64,000 bases of DNA from Pseudomonas sp. (GTDB lineage: Bacteria > Pseudomonadota > Gammaproteobacteria > Pseudomonadales > Pseudomonadaceae). A model generated the notes under the pieces. That model did not search any database. It was given only the letters and a program-made list of their open reading frames with translations, and was not told where the DNA came from. How positions within the stretch are numbered: the first letter of the stretch is position 1; every line of letters starts with the position of its first letter. A program made the translations under genes and the position numbers. This document shows positions 8,427 to 19,712 of the stretch, piece by piece. The stretch covers positions 62,001 through 126,000 of the forward strand of contig NZ_JAUXMX010000050.1 of assembly GCF_030683065.1 (NCBI RefSeq), read 5' to 3'.

Positions 8427-9204
8427 GGCCAATACCGCCACAGACGCTGCACGCCGGGTCACGCTTGACCCGCAGCTCACGAAAGCGCGAACCCAACGCA
8501 TCGATCAGGAGCAAACGACCGACCAGCGGCTCACCGAATTGTGCCAATACCTTCAAGGCTTCCAGAGCCTGCAGGCTACCGACCAAGCCCACCAGCGGGC
8601 CGACTACCCCGGCCTCGCTGCAGGTCAGTTCGGCTTCGCTGCCGTGGCCGTACAGGCAGTGGTAACACGGGCTATCGGCACGCCGTGGATCGAACACCGA
8701 GAGCTGCCCTTCCAGGCGAATCGCCGCGCCGCTGACCAGCGGCTTGCGCGCCGCCACACAGGCAGCGTTGACCGCCAGGCGGGTGGCAAAGTTGTCCGAG
8801 CAGTCCAGCACCAGGTCCACCGCGCTGACTGCCGCCACCAGCGAGTCGCTGTCCAGCGCCTGGCGATGGGCCTGCAGACGAAGTTGCGGATTGATCGCCA
8901 GCAGACGCCGCGAGGCCGAATCGACCTTGCTCTGACCGACGCTCTGGGTGTCATGGACGATCTGCCGCTGCAGGTTGGTCAGATCCACCGTGTCGAAATC
9001 CGCCAGGTGCAATTCACCAACCCCGGCAGCGGCCAGATACAGTGCCACCGGCGAGCCCAGCCCACCCAGGCCGACGATCAGCGCGCGGCTGTTTTTGAGG
9101 CGTAACTGACCGTCGATATCGATCTGTTGCAGCAGGATCTGCCGGCTGTAGCGCAGCAGTTCTTCGTCAGTCAGCATGTCTTGCGGGCTCATGGCGTCAC
9201 TCAT
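8416..9204 (-). CDS. moeB: Molybdopterin-synthase adenylyltransferase (MoeB/ThiF family)
   Basis: A 262-residue E1-like enzyme that adenylates the C-terminus of MoaD for sulfur transfer in molybdopterin synthesis. The nucleotide-binding loop is [14 protein letters not shown], with [13 protein letters not shown] and DCSDNFATR following, and two zinc-binding CxxC pairs (CYHC and CSVC). The start at ATG 9204 overlaps the prmC stop by eight bases; in-frame ATGs at 9192 and 9177 are alternatives. MoeB and ThiF are hard to separate by sequence, but placement beside prmC and prfA is that of moeB in Pseudomonas. Confidence 0.92.
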   Translation of the reverse strand: MSDAMSPQDMLTDEELLRYSRQILLQQIDIDGQLRLKNSRALIVGLGGLGSPVALYLAAAGVGELHLADFDTVDLTNLQRQIVHDTQSVGQSKVDSASRRLLAINPQLRLQAHRQALDSDSLVAAVSAVDLVLDCSDNFATRLAVNAACVAARKPLVSGAAIRLEGQLSVFDPRRADSPCYHCLYGHGSEAELTCSEAGVVGPLVGLVGSLQALEALKVLAQFGEPLVGRLLLIDALGSRFRELRVKRDPACSVCGGIGHGQ

Positions 9205-10030
9205 TATCGAAGCGTCCCAGACTGATGCGCTCATGGCCGCCCAGGTCACGCCGGCTTTCCACCGCGCTAAAACCGCGCGCACTAAGCAGCTCACGTACCG
9301 CCGCGGCCTGGTCGAAACCATGCTCCAGCAGCAACCAGCCTGCCGCTTGAAGATAGTCCGGGGACTGCTGGATGATCAGGCGAATATCGTCCAAACCATC
9401 CGCGCCCGCCACCAGGGCGCTGCTCGGCTCGAAACGCACATCGCCTTCGGCCAGATGGCGATCATCGGCAGCGATATAGGGCGGATTGCTGACGATCAGC
9501 TGATAGCGCTGACCTGCCAGGGCGCTAAACCAGTGGCTTGCAACAAAGCTGGCATTGGCCAGCTTGAGTCGTGCGCGATTGCGCTCGGCCAAGGCCACCG
9601 CCTCCGCCACGCGATCCACACCGGTTAGTCGCCAGGCTGGCCGTTCACTGGCCAGGGCCAGGGCAATCGCACCGGTGCCGGTGCCCAGGTCGAGCAGCGC
9701 GGCAGGCGTGGCCGGCAGCAGCGCGAGCACGGTCTCCACCAGCAGTTCGGTATCCGGACGCGGAATCAGGGTGTGCGAGGCCACCTCCAGCTCCAGGCTC
9801 CAGAAACCCTGCTGACCGAGGATATAGGCCACCGGCTCGCCGGCCTGACGCCGCGCCAGCGCCGCCTGATAACGCTCCAGCTGCGGCGCGTCGAGCTCGC
9901 GTTCCGGCCAGGTATGCAGATAGCTGCGCGACTTGCCGAGGGCATGGGCGAGCAGCAGCTCGGCATCCAGCCGTGGGGTGGGCGAGTCGGGCAGTTCGGC
10001 GTTGTTGAGCAGGGCTTCGATAGTGGCCAT
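9197..10030 (-). CDS. prmC: Peptide chain release factor N5-glutamine methyltransferase
   Basis: A 277-residue SAM-dependent methyltransferase that methylates the Gln of the GGQ motif in release factors RF1 and RF2. The N-terminal helical domain is followed by the SAM loop LDLGTGTGAIA (about residues 113-123) and the catalytic NPPY at 182-185. It lies directly downstream of prfA, its substrate gene, separated by about 120 bases that hold a double-hairpin repeat. It overlaps moeB by eight bases. Confidence 0.96.
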   Translation of the reverse strand: MATIEALLNNAELPDSPTPRLDAELLLAHALGKSRSYLHTWPERELDAPQLERYQAALARRQAGEPVAYILGQQGFWSLELEVASHTLIPRPDTELLVETVLALLPATPAALLDLGTGTGAIALALASERPAWRLTGVDRVAEAVALAERNRARLKLANASFVASHWFSALAGQRYQLIVSNPPYIAADDRHLAEGDVRFEPSSALVAGADGLDDIRLIIQQSPDYLQAAGWLLLEHGFDQAAAVRELLSARGFSAVESRRDLGGHERISLGRFDNE

Positions 10031-10051
10031 GACATTCGTCTGGTGGAGATT

Positions 10052-10131
10052 TGTAGGGTGGACAACCGCGCAGCGTTGTCCACCAGCGACGCCGTGGTGG
10101 AAAACCGCTTTGCGGGTTTTCCACCCTACAA
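10052..10131. repeat. Double-hairpin intergenic repeat (prfA-prmC gap)
   Basis: An 80-base element bounded by the inverted ends TGTAGGGTGG and CCACCCTACA. Inside are two further inverted pairs: GTGGACAAC with GTTGTCCAC, and GTGGAAAAC with GTTTTCCAC, so the RNA would form two side-by-side hairpins. The outer TGTAGGGTG end resembles those of the repeats near 31766-31935. It sits between two co-directional genes and could affect mRNA stability or prmC expression. Confidence 0.75.
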
Positions 10132-10153
10132 GTTATCGGTTATCCGAAGCAGA

Positions 10154-11236
10154 TCAATCGCCCAACGCGGCCAACTGATCGGCCTGGTATTCGACCAGCA
10201 GCGGTTCGATCACGGCCTCAACGCCGCCAGCCATCACTTCATTGAGCGAATACAGGGTCAGGTTGATGCGGTGATCAGTGACCCGCCCCTGGGGAAAGTT
10301 ATAGGTACGAATACGCTCGGAACGATCACCGGAGCCCACCAGCAATTTACGCGTGTCGGAAATTTCCTTGTGCGCGGCGGCGTCCTGCTGATCCTTCAAT
10401 TTGGCCGCCAACCAAGCCATGGCCCGTGCACGGTTCTTGTGCTGGGAGCGTTCTTCCTGGCATTCGACCACGGTACCGGTGGGGATGTGGGTGATGCGGA
10501 TCGCTGAGTCGGTGGTGTTTACGTGCTGGCCACCGGCACCGGAAGAACGGTAGGTATCGACGCGCAAGTCGGCCGGATTGATATCGATTTCGGCCTGTTC
10601 ATCCGGCTCGGGCAACACAGCCACGGTACATGCCGAGGTGTGGATGCGACCCTGGGATTCGGTTTCCGGCACTCGCTGTACGCGGTGCGCGCCAGACTCG
10701 AACTTGAGCTTGCCGTAGACATTCTCACCTTCGACCCGAGCAATCACTTCCTTGAAGCCACCGTGTTCGCCTTCACTGGCAGAGAGAATCTCGACCCGCC
10801 AGCCGCGCCGTTCGGCGTAGCGCGAATACATGCGAAACAGGTCGCCGGAAAAGATCGCAGCCTCGTCGCCGCCAGTACCAGCACGCACTTCGAGGAACAC
10901 ATTGCGACCGTCGCGGGGATCTTTGGGCAACAGCATGCGCTGCAGGTTGTCTTCCAGTTCGACGAGCTTCCCTCTGGCTTCGGCAACTTCTTCCTCAGCC
11001 ATTGCACGCATGTCCGGGTCGCTGTCCTTGAGTAGCGCCTGGGCGCCCTCAAGGTCGGCTTGCACCTTGCGAAACGCCCGGAACGCGCTGTTAACCGGTT
11101 CAATTTCGGCATATTCGCGCGAGTAGGCCCGGAACTGGCTCTGGTTGCTGATTACCTCAGCATCGCCAAGCAGTGCAGTCAGCTCTTCGAAGCGATCCTG
11201 CAGCATGTCGAGTTTGTTGATCAGTGACGCTTTCAT
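10154..11236 (-). CDS. prfA: Peptide chain release factor 1
   Basis: A 360-residue RF1 that recognises UAA and UAG and triggers peptide release. The GGQ catalytic motif is at residues 235-237 ([13 protein letters not shown]), and the codon-recognition tripeptide of RF1 type, PET, is at about 190-192 in [14 protein letters not shown]. Length and ending are standard. It follows hemA on the same strand with a nine-base gap, the conserved hemA-prfA-prmC arrangement. Confidence 0.98.
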   Translation of the reverse strand: MKASLINKLDMLQDRFEELTALLGDAEVISNQSQFRAYSREYAEIEPVNSAFRAFRKVQADLEGAQALLKDSDPDMRAMAEEEVAEARGKLVELEDNLQRMLLPKDPRDGRNVFLEVRAGTGGDEAAIFSGDLFRMYSRYAERRGWRVEILSASEGEHGGFKEVIARVEGENVYGKLKFESGAHRVQRVPETESQGRIHTSACTVAVLPEPDEQAEIDINPADLRVDTYRSSGAGGQHVNTTDSAIRITHIPTGTVVECQEERSQHKNRARAMAWLAAKLKDQQDAAAHKEISDTRKLLVGSGDRSERIRTYNFPQGRVTDHRINLTLYSLNEVMAGGVEAVIEPLLVEYQADQLAALGD

Positions 11237-11245
11237 TGCAGGCCT

Positions 11246-12526
11246 TTATTTATTGACCGAACCGGACGGCGCGCCCTCATCGAGGGCAAAGAGTTCCTGA
11301 GCCACACCGAGCGCATCGACGCGACCGTCGGCAGACAGTTTTTTCAGCTGCACGCTGGGCGCATGCAGCAGCTTGTTGGTCAGCCCGCGCGCCAGTTGCA
11401 CCAGCACCTCTTCGGCCGCGCTGCCGTTATTAAGCAGGCGCAAAGCCTTGGCTAATTCTTCGTCACGTAACCGCTCGCCCTGCTGGCGATAGGCTTTTAG
11501 CACATCCACCGCAGCCAGCTCGCGCAGGCGCAGCATGAAGGTCTCGGCGCCCACGGCGACCAGTTCTTCGGCCGCCTGCGCGGCGCCCTGACGGCTTTTC
11601 AGATTCTCCGCAATCACTTCATGCAGGTCGTCGACGGTATACAGGTAGACATCGTCAAGCTCACCGACCTCGGCTTCGATGTCGCGCGGCACGGCGATGT
11701 CGACCATAAAGATCGGCTTGTGCTTGCGCTTCTTCAGCGCCCGCTCGACTGCACCTTTGCCGAGAATTGGCAATTGGCTGGCGGTGGAGCTGATGACGAT
11801 GTCGCTATTGATCAATTCATCCGGGATTTCCGAGAGCAACACCGCATGCGCACCGAACTGTTCAGCCAGGGTGCTGGCACGCTCCAGGGTGCGGTTGGCC
11901 ACCACAATGCGCTTGATACCCTGCTCGTGCAGGTGCCGCGCCACCAGGCTAATGGTCTCACCGGCACCGATCAGCAGCGCCTGACTGCGGTGCAGATCAG
12001 TGAAAATCTGCTTGGCCAGGCTCACCGCGGCAAACGCCACCGACACCGGATTTTCGCCAATTGCAGTATCGGTGCGCACGGTCTTGGCGGTACTGAAAGT
12101 GGCCTGAAACAAGCGCCCGAGCAGCGGACCGACAGTGCCCGCCTCGCGCGCCACGGCGTAGGCCGACTTCATTTGCCCGAGAATCTGCGGCTCGCCCAAC
12201 ACCATCGAATCCAGCCCGCAGGCCACGCGCATCATGTGACGCACTGCCGCGTCGTCTTCAAGCACATAGGCGCAAGCACGTAACTCGTCGAGGCTGAGCT
12301 GGTGATACTCGGCCAGCCAGACCAGCACCCCATCGACAGTCAGTGCATCCTGTTCGAGGTACAGCTCACTGCGGTTGCAGGTCGACAGAATTGCCGCCTC
12401 ACGGCTATCCGTACGTTGGCAAAGCTGCTGCAAAGCCTCGACCAAATGCTCCGGAGAAAAAGCCACGCGCTCGCGCACGGCCACCGAAGCAGTTTTATGG
12501 TTGATACCGAGAGCAATAAAGGCCAT
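11246..12526 (-). CDS. hemA: Glutamyl-tRNA reductase
   Basis: A 426-residue enzyme that reduces glutamyl-tRNA to glutamate-1-semialdehyde, the first committed step of tetrapyrrole synthesis. The catalytic Cys50 lies in [11 protein letters not shown]; the NADPH domain contains LLIGAGETI, followed by the helical dimerisation domain. The chosen start (ATG 12526, [13 protein letters not shown]) matches the family; the frame extends 20 codons upstream without similarity. hemA heads the minus-strand unit and is divergent from the TPR lipoprotein gene. Confidence 0.97.
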   Translation of the reverse strand: MAFIALGINHKTASVAVRERVAFSPEHLVEALQQLCQRTDSREAAILSTCNRSELYLEQDALTVDGVLVWLAEYHQLSLDELRACAYVLEDDAAVRHMMRVACGLDSMVLGEPQILGQMKSAYAVAREAGTVGPLLGRLFQATFSTAKTVRTDTAIGENPVSVAFAAVSLAKQIFTDLHRSQALLIGAGETISLVARHLHEQGIKRIVVANRTLERASTLAEQFGAHAVLLSEIPDELINSDIVISSTASQLPILGKGAVERALKKRKHKPIFMVDIAVPRDIEAEVGELDDVYLYTVDDLHEVIAENLKSRQGAAQAAEELVAVGAETFMLRLRELAAVDVLKAYRQQGERLRDEELAKALRLLNNGSAAEEVLVQLARGLTNKLLHAPSVQLKKLSADGRVDALGVAQELFALDEGAPSGSVNK

Positions 12527-12714
12527 GCAAAGTCGCTGACAGGAAGATAAGCGCGCAATTGTCCTACTTCGACAGAGTGAGAACAACCACCGCAGTTTAT
12601 TGTCCTAATAAGTCACCAGCCAGCTATCGGGCCTTGCCCCATGGGCTTGCCCTAATGCTTGTGTCATGATGCCCCGACCCCAGGTTAGTCGCCGTTCTCT
12701 CTATGATTTTCTCT

Positions 12715-14445
12715 ATGAATAGATCATTCGCGTTACTGACCGCCCTTGCTTTGTTGAGTGGCTGCCAGACTTTTACCTTCTCCGACCCAGACGGCACACC
12801 GCCCGTGGAAGAAGCTTCTGTTGTAGCAGAAGCGCCAAAGCCCGAAGCCTACGCGTCGTTCAGTCAGGAAACCCTGCTCGCACTGCTCGTCGCCGAACTG
12901 GCCGGGCAGCGCGACCGCTTCGATATTGCCATCAGCAACTACGTGCAACAGGCCCAGGAGACCCAGGACGCCGGCGTGGCCGAGCGTGGCTTCCGGATTG
13001 CCGAATACCTTGGTGCCGAGCAGGCCGCCCTGGACACTGCACTGATCTGGGCGAAGAACGCCCCAGACAGCCTGGATGCCCAGCGCGCAGCCGCCATCCA
13101 ACTGGCCCGCACGGGCAGCTATGACGAATCCATGACCTTCATGGAACAGGTACTGCAACGTAAAGGCGACACACACTTCGACTTTCTCGCCCTGTCCGCC
13201 ATGGAAACCGACCCAGATACCCGCGCCGGCCTGCTGCAGAGCTTCGATCGACTGCAAAGCAAATACCCGGACAACGGCCAACTGCTTTTCGGCAAAGCCT
13301 TGCTTCTGCAGCAGGACGGTCGCCCGCAGGAAGCGTTAGAGCTACTCGACGCGCAATCGGCCAACCAACGAGAAATCCCGCCGCTACTGCTCCATGCACG
13401 ACTGTTGCAAAGCCTGGACCGCGGCGCTGAAGCCCTGCCACTGCTGCAAAAAGGCATCCGCCTGCACCCTGACGACAAACGCCTGCGCCTGACCTATGCG
13501 CGCCTGCTGGTCGAACAAGACCGCCTGGCAGAAGCCAAAGGCGAATTCGCCTCGCTGCTGCAACAGTTCCCCCAGGATGACGACCTGCGTTTCTCGCTCG
13601 CGCTGGTCTGCCTGGAAGCCAAATCTTGGCGCGAGGCCATCGTCTACCTCGAAGAACTGATCGAACGTGACAGTCATGTCGATGCCGCCCATTACAACCT
13701 GGCCCGCGCCTACGAAGCGCTCGGCGAAAAAGACAGCGCCCTGATCGAATATGCACTGGTCGGCCCTGGCAACGACTTCCTCCAGGCCCAGGCGCGCCAG
13801 GCGCAATTGCTGTTCGACAACAAGCGCCAGGCAGAAGCCTCAAAACTCCTAAGTCAGGCCCGCACAGCAGAGCCCGACTACGCCATCCAGCTCTACCTGA
13901 TCGAAGTGGAAGCCCTGACCAGCAACGAGCAGCAGGAACAAGCCTGGCAAATGCTGCAACAAGCGCTGGAACAATTCCCCGACGACCTCAACCTGCTTTA
14001 CACCCGCGCCATGCTCGCCGAGAAGCGCGACGATCTGGATCTGCTGGAGCAGGACCTGCGCTTCATTCTCGAGCGCGAACCAGACAACAGCATGGCGCTC
14101 AACGCGCTGGGCTACACCCTGGCCGACCGTACGACGCGCTACGCAGAAGCCAAGGTACTTATTGAGCAAGCCCTGCAGCTCAACCCCCAAGACCCGGCAA
14201 TTCTCGACAGCCTGGGCTGGGTCAACTATCGCCTGGGCAACCTTGACAAGGCCGAACAGCTGCTGCGCCAGGCACTGGAACGCTTCCCTGACCACGAAGT
14301 CGCCGCCCACCTTGGCGAAGTACTCTGGGCTCAGGGCAAGCAGCGTGAGGCGCGCAAGGTCTGGAGCACAGCCCTCAAACAGCAGCCTGACAGCACAATA
14401 TTGCGCAGCACCCTGCTGCGCCTGACCGGATCAGAGACGTTTTGA
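12715..14445 (+). CDS. Tetratricopeptide-repeat lipoprotein
   Basis: A roughly 576-residue protein with a lipoprotein signal ([17 protein letters not shown]; lipid-modified Cys about residue 17), followed by many TPR helices, for example [15 protein letters not shown], [13 protein letters not shown] and [12 protein letters not shown]. It is the standard Pseudomonas gene between hemA and lolB, and probably a scaffold for envelope complexes. I prefer ATG 12715 because it begins the signal peptide exactly; ATG 12703 would add four residues. The stop overlaps the lolB start as TGATG, suggesting coupling. Confidence 0.9.
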   Translation: MNRSFALLTALALLSGCQTFTFSDPDGTPPVEEASVVAEAPKPEAYASFSQETLLALLVAELAGQRDRFDIAISNYVQQAQETQDAGVAERGFRIAEYLGAEQAALDTALIWAKNAPDSLDAQRAAAIQLARTGSYDESMTFMEQVLQRKGDTHFDFLALSAMETDPDTRAGLLQSFDRLQSKYPDNGQLLFGKALLLQQDGRPQEALELLDAQSANQREIPPLLLHARLLQSLDRGAEALPLLQKGIRLHPDDKRLRLTYARLLVEQDRLAEAKGEFASLLQQFPQDDDLRFSLALVCLEAKSWREAIVYLEELIERDSHVDAAHYNLARAYEALGEKDSALIEYALVGPGNDFLQAQARQAQLLFDNKRQAEASKLLSQARTAEPDYAIQLYLIEVEALTSNEQQEQAWQMLQQALEQFPDDLNLLYTRAMLAEKRDDLDLLEQDLRFILEREPDNSMALNALGYTLADRTTRYAEAKVLIEQALQLNPQDPAILDSLGWVNYRLGNLDKAEQLLRQALERFPDHEVAAHLGEVLWAQGKQREARKVWSTALKQQPDSTILRSTLLRLTGSETF

Positions 14446-15062
14446 TGTTTGTTCGCCAACTCCTCGTATTCAGTTTGATCGTCCTGCTCACCGGCTGCGC
14501 TGGCCTGACCTCCCGCGAAGCCCTCGAAGGCCAGGGCAGCCCGGCGCTCTGGCAAAGCCATAAGCAGCAGATCGGCCGCCTCGACGCTTGGCAAATAAGC
14601 GGCAAAGTCGGCATCCGCGCGCCCCAGGATTCAGGCAGCGGTACCTTGTTCTGGCTGCAACGCCAGGACTACTACGACATTCGCCTGTCAGGCCCGCTGG
14701 GCCGCGGCGCCGCGCGCCTGACCGGGCGCCCAGGCGACATCCAGCTGGAAGTCGCCAACCAGGGCCGCTACCAGGCCGCCTCACCGGAACAACTGCTGCA
14801 GCAACAGCTGGGCCTAAACCTGCCGGTCTCGCACCTGCTGTGGTGGATTCGCGGCCTTCCTGCACCTGACAGCAGAAGCCGCCTGACCCTCGACAGCGAC
14901 AGCCGCCTGGCGCAACTGAGCCAAGACGGCTGGCAGGTCGAATACCTGCGCTACGTCGAACAGGATGGCTACTGGCTGCCCGAGCGCCTCAGGCTGAACG
15001 GTCATGACTTGCAGGTCACCCTGGTGATCAAGGACTGGCAACCGCGCCAGCTCGGCCAATGA
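14445..15062 (+). CDS. lolB: Outer-membrane lipoprotein insertion protein LolB
   Basis: A 205-residue lipoprotein that accepts lipoproteins from LolA and inserts them into the outer membrane. The signal ends in the lipobox LLTGC (about residues 14-18). Family features include [12 protein letters not shown] with [18 protein letters not shown], and the [11 protein letters not shown] segment. The start at ATG 14445 overlaps the previous stop by one base; a TTG at 14442 is unlikely. It overlaps ispE by four bases (ATGA). Confidence 0.95.
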   Translation: MFVRQLLVFSLIVLLTGCAGLTSREALEGQGSPALWQSHKQQIGRLDAWQISGKVGIRAPQDSGSGTLFWLQRQDYYDIRLSGPLGRGAARLTGRPGDIQLEVANQGRYQAASPEQLLQQQLGLNLPVSHLLWWIRGLPAPDSRSRLTLDSDSRLAQLSQDGWQVEYLRYVEQDGYWLPERLRLNGHDLQVTLVIKDWQPRQLGQ

Positions 15063-15934
15063 GCGCGCCGGCAATTCCCGCCGCAGCCGAACTGAGGCTG
15101 CCGGCGCCGGCCAAACTCAACCTGATGCTGCACATCACCGGTCGCCGCGCAGACGGTTATCACGAACTGCAAACCCTGTTCCAGTTTCTCGACTTCGGTG
15201 ATGAGCTGGGGTTTGCGGTACGCGCAGACGGCGTAATTCGCCTGCACAGCGACATTCCCGGAGTAGCCCACGACAGCAACCTGATCGTGCGCGCCGCCCG
15301 CGCCCTGCAACAACAGTCGGGCTGCACACTGGGCGCCGACATCTGGCTGACCAAACGCCTGCCCATGGGCGGCGGCATTGGCGGCGGCAGCTCGGACGCA
15401 GCAACCACCCTGCTCGGGCTCAATCACCTCTGGCAGCTGCACCTGGACGAGGATCGCCTGGCCGAACTGGGCCTGACCCTGGGCGCCGACGTACCGGTTT
15501 TCGTTCGCGGCCGTGCGGCTTTCGCCGAAGGGATCGGCGAAAAAATCACCCCAGTTACCCTCAGCGAACCCTGGTTTCTCGTGGCAATTCCACAAGTCCT
15601 TGTCAGTACTATGAAAATTTTCTCTGACCCTGAGTTGACACGGGATACTCCGACCATTAAAGTTCGCAGCCTTCTTGAGGGGGTCAGTCGTAATGACTGT
15701 CAGCCAGTCGTCGAGAAGCGTTACCCAGAAGTACGTAACGCGCTGATCTTATTGAACAAATATGTATCGGCAAAAATGACTGGCACTGGAGCTTGTGTGT
15801 TTGGGAGCTTCCCAAACAAGGACGATGCTGATAAAGTCGCCCGCCAACTTCCAGCAACTCTGCCAAGTTTTGTGGCAAAGGGGCGTAACATCTCGATGTT
15901 GCACCGCGCGCTAGAAGTTGTGGCAAAGAAGTAA
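15059..15934 (+). CDS. ispE: 4-diphosphocytidyl-2-C-methyl-D-erythritol kinase
   Basis: A 291-residue GHMP kinase of the non-mevalonate isoprenoid pathway. The substrate motif [23 protein letters not shown] is split across residues 15-37, and the ATP loop [14 protein letters not shown] lies near residue 102. The last third (from about base 15600) is richer in AT than the upstream part. Coupled to lolB by a four-base overlap; two tRNA-Gln genes follow within 20 bases. Confidence 0.96.
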   Translation: MSAPAIPAAAELRLPAPAKLNLMLHITGRRADGYHELQTLFQFLDFGDELGFAVRADGVIRLHSDIPGVAHDSNLIVRAARALQQQSGCTLGADIWLTKRLPMGGGIGGGSSDAATTLLGLNHLWQLHLDEDRLAELGLTLGADVPVFVRGRAAFAEGIGEKITPVTLSEPWFLVAIPQVLVSTMKIFSDPELTRDTPTIKVRSLLEGVSRNDCQPVVEKRYPEVRNALILLNKYVSAKMTGTGACVFGSFPNKDDADKVARQLPATLPSFVAKGRNISMLHRALEVVAKK

Positions 15935-15952
15935 ATGCGTAGCATCAGTTAC

Positions 15953-16027
15953 AGGGGCGTCGCCAAGCGGTAAGGCAGCAGGTTTTGATCCTGCCATGCG
16001 TTGGTTCGAATCCAGCCGCCCCTGCCA
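15953..16027 (+). tRNA. tRNA-Gln (anticodon TTG), copy 1
   Basis: A 75-base cloverleaf with encoded CCA. The acceptor stem AGGGGCG pairs with CGCCCCT; the anticodon stem GCAGG/CCTGC flanks a seven-base loop TTTTGAT, giving anticodon TTG (bases 15985-15987); the T-loop GGTTCGAATCC is standard. It lies between ispE and prs, a conserved Pseudomonas position. Confidence 0.97.
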
Positions 16028-16082
16028 TTACTGCCCTCGGGCAGCGATACACTGACAAGCAGCATTGGGTTACACACGTTAC

Positions 16083-16157
16083 AGGGGCGTCGCCAAGCGG
16101 TAAGGCAGCAGGTTTTGATCCTGCCATGCGTTGGTTCGAATCCAGCCGCCCCTGCCA
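16083..16157 (+). tRNA. tRNA-Gln (anticodon TTG), copy 2
   Basis: Identical over all 75 bases to the copy at 15953-16027, and also preceded by the same GTTAC. The two are separated by 55 bases and are probably co-transcribed. The tandem looks like a local duplication. The prs start follows 47 bases later. Confidence 0.97.
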
Positions 16158-16203
16158 TTTTCTATACTCATCCAGGTATACCCTCAGCCGGCAGGTACTG
16201 CGC

Positions 16204-17145
16204 GTGTCCAAGATGATGGTTTTTACGGGGAACGCTAACCCCGATCTGGCGCGACGTATCGTACGTCAGCTGCACATCCCCCTCGGCGATGCTTCTGTCG
16301 GAAAATTCTCCGACGGCGAAATCATGATTGAAATCAATGAGAACGTTCGCGGTAAAGACGTTTTTCTGATTCAGCCGACGTGTGCGCCAACCAATGACAA
16401 TCTGATGGAACTGGTAGTGATGGCTGACGCCTTCCGCCGCTCCTCAGCCTCCCGAATCACAGCAGTCATCCCCTACTTCGGTTATGCCCGCCAGGATCGC
16501 CGTCCGCGCTCCGCTCGCGTGGCAATCAGCGCCAAAGTCGTGGCCGACATGCTCACTGTAGTGGGTATCGACCGGGTTCTTACCGTCGACCTGCATGCGG
16601 ATCAGATTCAAGGCTTCTTCGATATCCCGGTAGATAACATCTACGGCTCACCAGTTTTGGTGGATGACATTGAAGACCAACGCTTTGAAAACATGATGAT
16701 CGTCTCCCCGGACATTGGTGGTGTGGTGCGTGCGCGTGCCGTGGCCAAGTCCTTGGGTGTTGATCTGGCAATCATCGACAAGCGTCGTGAAAAAGCCAAC
16801 CACTCCGAAGTGATGCACATAATCGGTGACGTGGAAGGCCGCACATGTATCCTGGTCGATGACATGGTGGATACCGCCGGCACCCTGTGCCATGCGGCGA
16901 AAGCGCTGAAAGAACACGGCGCATCGAAAGTCTTCGCCTACGCCACACACGCCGTACTGTCTGGCCGTGCGATCGAGAACATCGAAAACTCCGTACTCGA
17001 CGAGCTGGTGGTGACCAACACCATCCCGCTGTCAGCCGCCGCGCAATCCTGTTCGCGTATTCGCCAACTGGATATCGCTCCGGTAGTCGCTGAGGCGGTT
17101 CGCCGTATCAGCAATGAAGAATCGATCAGCGCGATGTTCCGCTAA
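16204..17145 (+). CDS. prs: Ribose-phosphate pyrophosphokinase
   Basis: A 313-residue enzyme making PRPP for nucleotide, histidine and tryptophan synthesis. Recognisable blocks are [15 protein letters not shown] at the start, [13 protein letters not shown], the [11 protein letters not shown] region and the PRPP-binding loop [11 protein letters not shown]. The start is GTG 16204, giving the usual family length; ATG 16213 is possible. An open frame continues upstream through a tRNA gene and is not coding there. It lies in the conserved order tRNA-Gln, prs, rplY, pth, ychF. Confidence 0.96.
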   Translation: MSKMMVFTGNANPDLARRIVRQLHIPLGDASVGKFSDGEIMIEINENVRGKDVFLIQPTCAPTNDNLMELVVMADAFRRSSASRITAVIPYFGYARQDRRPRSARVAISAKVVADMLTVVGIDRVLTVDLHADQIQGFFDIPVDNIYGSPVLVDDIEDQRFENMMIVSPDIGGVVRARAVAKSLGVDLAIIDKRREKANHSEVMHIIGDVEGRTCILVDDMVDTAGTLCHAAKALKEHGASKVFAYATHAVLSGRAIENIENSVLDELVVTNTIPLSAAAQSCSRIRQLDIAPVVAEAVRRISNEESISAMFR

Positions 17146-17260
17146 CCCGGCCATCACCCTGAGCGCAACACGCCTCACTGTGCCAGTGGGGCTTATTACC
17201 TAACCGTCCGGTCGCTGGTCGCAAGCGTAAAGGGCGGTTTGGTTATTTTGGAGAAGTGAA

Positions 17261-17878
17261 ATGACTGTTGAATTTGCCCTGAATGCTGAAGTGCGTTCCG
17301 ACCTGGGGAAAGGTGCGAGCCGCCGCCTGCGTCGTAACGTTGCCATGGTTCCTGCCGTCATCTACGGTGGCGAAAAAGCCCCGATGTCGATCAGCCTGCT
17401 GGCCAAAGAACTGGCCAAACTGCTGGAAAACGAAGCTTCGTTTAGCCACGTTCTGACCCTGAACGTTGCCGGCAGCAATGAAAGCGTGCTGATCAAAGCT
17501 CTGCAGCGCCACCCAGCCAAAGGCCACGTGCTGCACGCTGACTTCGTTCGCGTTGTCGCCGGCCAGAAACTGACCGCTCACGTACCCCTGCACTTCCTCA
17601 ACCAGGAAAGCTCGGTTGGCGTTAAGCAGCAAGCTGGCGAAGTCTCCCACGTAGTCGTGGAAGTAGAAGTTTCTTGCTTGCCGAAAGACCTGCCGGAATT
17701 CATCGAAGTCGACATGGCTGCGGTTGAAGTCGGTCAGATCGTTCACCTGTCCGACCTCAAACTGCCAAAAGGCGTTGAGCTGGTTGCACTGGCTCACGGT
17801 AACGACCTGGCAGTGGCCAACATCCACGCCTCGCGCGTTGCCAAAGACGTAGAAGAAGGCGAAGGCGCTGCCGAGTAA
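17261..17878 (+). CDS. rplY: 50S ribosomal protein L25/general stress protein Ctc
   Basis: A 205-residue long-form L25 (Ctc-type): the N-terminal 5S rRNA-binding domain ([20 protein letters not shown]) is followed by a C-terminal beta domain (about residues 95-190) typical of Pseudomonas L25. A good ribosome binding site GGAG precedes the ATG. Codon use is strongly biased to common codons, fitting a highly expressed gene. Confidence 0.96.
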   Translation: MTVEFALNAEVRSDLGKGASRRLRRNVAMVPAVIYGGEKAPMSISLLAKELAKLLENEASFSHVLTLNVAGSNESVLIKALQRHPAKGHVLHADFVRVVAGQKLTAHVPLHFLNQESSVGVKQQAGEVSHVVVEVEVSCLPKDLPEFIEVDMAAVEVGQIVHLSDLKLPKGVELVALAHGNDLAVANIHASRVAKDVEEGEGAAE

Positions 17879-17898
17879 CTCTCGCACCGCCGGAAAAC

Positions 17899-17927
17899 AG
17901 CCTGAGCGCACCAGCGTTCAGGCTATT
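17899..17927 (+). terminator. Possible hairpin terminator after rplY
   Basis: AGCCTGAGCG (17899-17908) pairs with CGTTCAGGCT (17915-17924), with one G-U pair and a six-base loop, then ATTTCC. The T-run is short, so this may be a partial terminator or attenuator ahead of pth. Confidence 0.5.
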
Positions 17928-17947
17928 TCCACGAAAGGGCTCCTGAC

Positions 17948-18538
17948 ATGACTGCCGTACAACTGATCGTCGGCCTGGGTAACCCAGGCCCTGAATACGA
18001 CCAGACCCGGCATAATGCAGGGGCCCTTTTCGTTGAGCGCCTGGCCCACAGCCAAGGCGCCAACCTAAGTGTTGATCGCAAATATTTCGGCCTGACCGGC
18101 AAATTCAGCCATCAGGGCCGCGACGTTCGCCTGCTGATCCCCACCACCTTCATGAACCGCAGCGGCCAGGCCGTAGCGGCATTGGCGAATTTCTTCCGCA
18201 TACCGCCGGAAGCTATTCTGGTGGCTCACGACGAACTCGACATGCTCCCAGGCGTCGCCAAACTCAAACAGGGTGGCGGGCACGGCGGGCATAATGGGCT
18301 ACGCGATATCATCGCCCAGCTCGGCAACCAGAATAATTTTTATCGCCTGCGGCTTGGCATTGGCCATCCCGGGCACAGCAGCATGGTCTCCAACTTCGTC
18401 CTCAGCCGCGCACCGCGCAGCGAACAGGAACTGCTGGATACCAGCATCGACTTCGCCCTCGGCGTATTGCCGGAAATCCTCGCAGGGGATTGGAGCAAAG
18501 CGATGCACAAACTGCACAGTCAGAAAGCCTCCTCTTAA
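17948..18538 (+). CDS. pth: Peptidyl-tRNA hydrolase
   Basis: A 196-residue enzyme that recycles peptidyl-tRNA released during abortive translation. The catalytic His22 is in [11 protein letters not shown], and conserved [20 protein letters not shown] and [12 protein letters not shown] blocks are intact. Directly downstream of rplY and upstream of ychF, the usual order. Confidence 0.97.
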   Translation: MTAVQLIVGLGNPGPEYDQTRHNAGALFVERLAHSQGANLSVDRKYFGLTGKFSHQGRDVRLLIPTTFMNRSGQAVAALANFFRIPPEAILVAHDELDMLPGVAKLKQGGGHGGHNGLRDIIAQLGNQNNFYRLRLGIGHPGHSSMVSNFVLSRAPRSEQELLDTSIDFALGVLPEILAGDWSKAMHKLHSQKASS

Positions 18539-18571
18539 CTCTTCACCGCCATTTCGCGCGAGGGACACACC

Positions 18572-19672
18572 ATGGGATTCAACTGCGGCATCGTCGGCCT
18601 GCCCAACGTCGGCAAGTCCACCCTGTTCAACGCCCTCACCAAATCCGGGATTGCGGCAGAGAACTTCCCCTTCTGCACCATCGAACCGAACACCGGTATC
18701 GTACCGATGCCCGACCCACGTCTCGCTGCGCTGGCCGCCATCGTCAATCCCAAGCGAATCCTGCCGACCACCATGGAATTCGTCGACATCGCCGGCCTGG
18801 TCGCTGGCGCATCCAAGGGCGAAGGCCTGGGCAACAAGTTCCTCGCCAACATCCGCGAGACCGACGCCATCGCCCACGTAGTGCGCTGCTTCGAAGACGA
18901 AAACGTGATCCACGTATCCAACAGCGTCGACCCCAAGCGCGATATCGAGATCATTGACCTCGAACTGATCTTTGCCGACCTCGACAGCTGCGAGAAGCAA
19001 CTGCAGAAAGTCACTCGCAACGCCAAGGGCGGCGACAAGGACGCGGCTGCGCAGAAAGGCCTGCTGGAGCAACTGATTAGTCATTTCAGCGAAGGCAAGC
19101 CAGCGCGCAGCTTGATGAAGAGTTTGAGCGCTGATGAGAAAGCGTTGATCCGCGGCTTCCACCTACTCACCAGCAAGCCGGTGATGTACATCGCCAACGT
19201 CGCCGAAGACGGCTTCGACAACAACCCGCTGCTCGACGTAGTCCGCGCCATCGCAGAAGAAGAAGGCGCGATCGTGGTGCCGGTGTGCAACAAGATCGAA
19301 GCGGAAATCGCCGAACTCGACGACGGCGAAGAAAAAGACATGTTTCTCGAAGCCCTGGGCCTCGAAGAGCCAGGCCTCAACCGCGTAATCCGCGCCGGCT
19401 ACGAAATGCTCCACCTGCAGACCTACTTCACTGCTGGTGTCGAAGAAGTCCGCGCCTGGACCGTGCGTGTCGGTGCCACTGCACCGCAGGCCGCTGGCGT
19501 GATCCACACCGACTTCGAGAAAGGCTTTATTCGCGCCGAAGTCATCGCCTACGACGACTTCATCCAGTACAAGGGCGAAGCCGGCGCTAAAGAAGCCGGC
19601 AAATGGCGCCTGGAAGGCAAGGAATACATCGTCAAAGACGGCGACGTCATGCACTTCCGCTTTAACGTCTAA
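18572..19672 (+). CDS. ychF: Redox-regulated ribosome-binding ATPase YchF
   Basis: A 366-residue Obg-family P-loop protein (ATPase despite its GTPase ancestry). The N-terminal G1 loop is GLPNVGKST, followed by a coiled-coil insertion and a C-terminal TGS domain ([11 protein letters not shown] to the [12 protein letters not shown] end). Last gene of the prs-rplY-pth-ychF block; a strong terminator follows 40 bases downstream. Confidence 0.97.
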   Translation: MGFNCGIVGLPNVGKSTLFNALTKSGIAAENFPFCTIEPNTGIVPMPDPRLAALAAIVNPKRILPTTMEFVDIAGLVAGASKGEGLGNKFLANIRETDAIAHVVRCFEDENVIHVSNSVDPKRDIEIIDLELIFADLDSCEKQLQKVTRNAKGGDKDAAAQKGLLEQLISHFSEGKPARSLMKSLSADEKALIRGFHLLTSKPVMYIANVAEDGFDNNPLLDVVRAIAEEEGAIVVPVCNKIEAEIAELDDGEEKDMFLEALGLEEPGLNRVIRAGYEMLHLQTYFTAGVEEVRAWTVRVGATAPQAAGVIHTDFEKGFIRAEVIAYDDFIQYKGEAGAKEAGKWRLEGKEYIVKDGDVMHFRFNV

Positions 19673-19712
19673 GCGCGACGCCGGATCCCGGCGGACGCTG
19701 ACAGACCCCGAA

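Noticed and set aside
6993..9105. Plus-strand frames of 160-254 residues opposite pagL, murI and moeB
   Set aside because: They lie antisense to recognised genes, lack ribosome binding sites and have no family features.
15985..16203. N-terminal extension of the prs frame through tRNA-Gln
   Set aside because: The extension translates tRNA sequence; the family start is at 16204.
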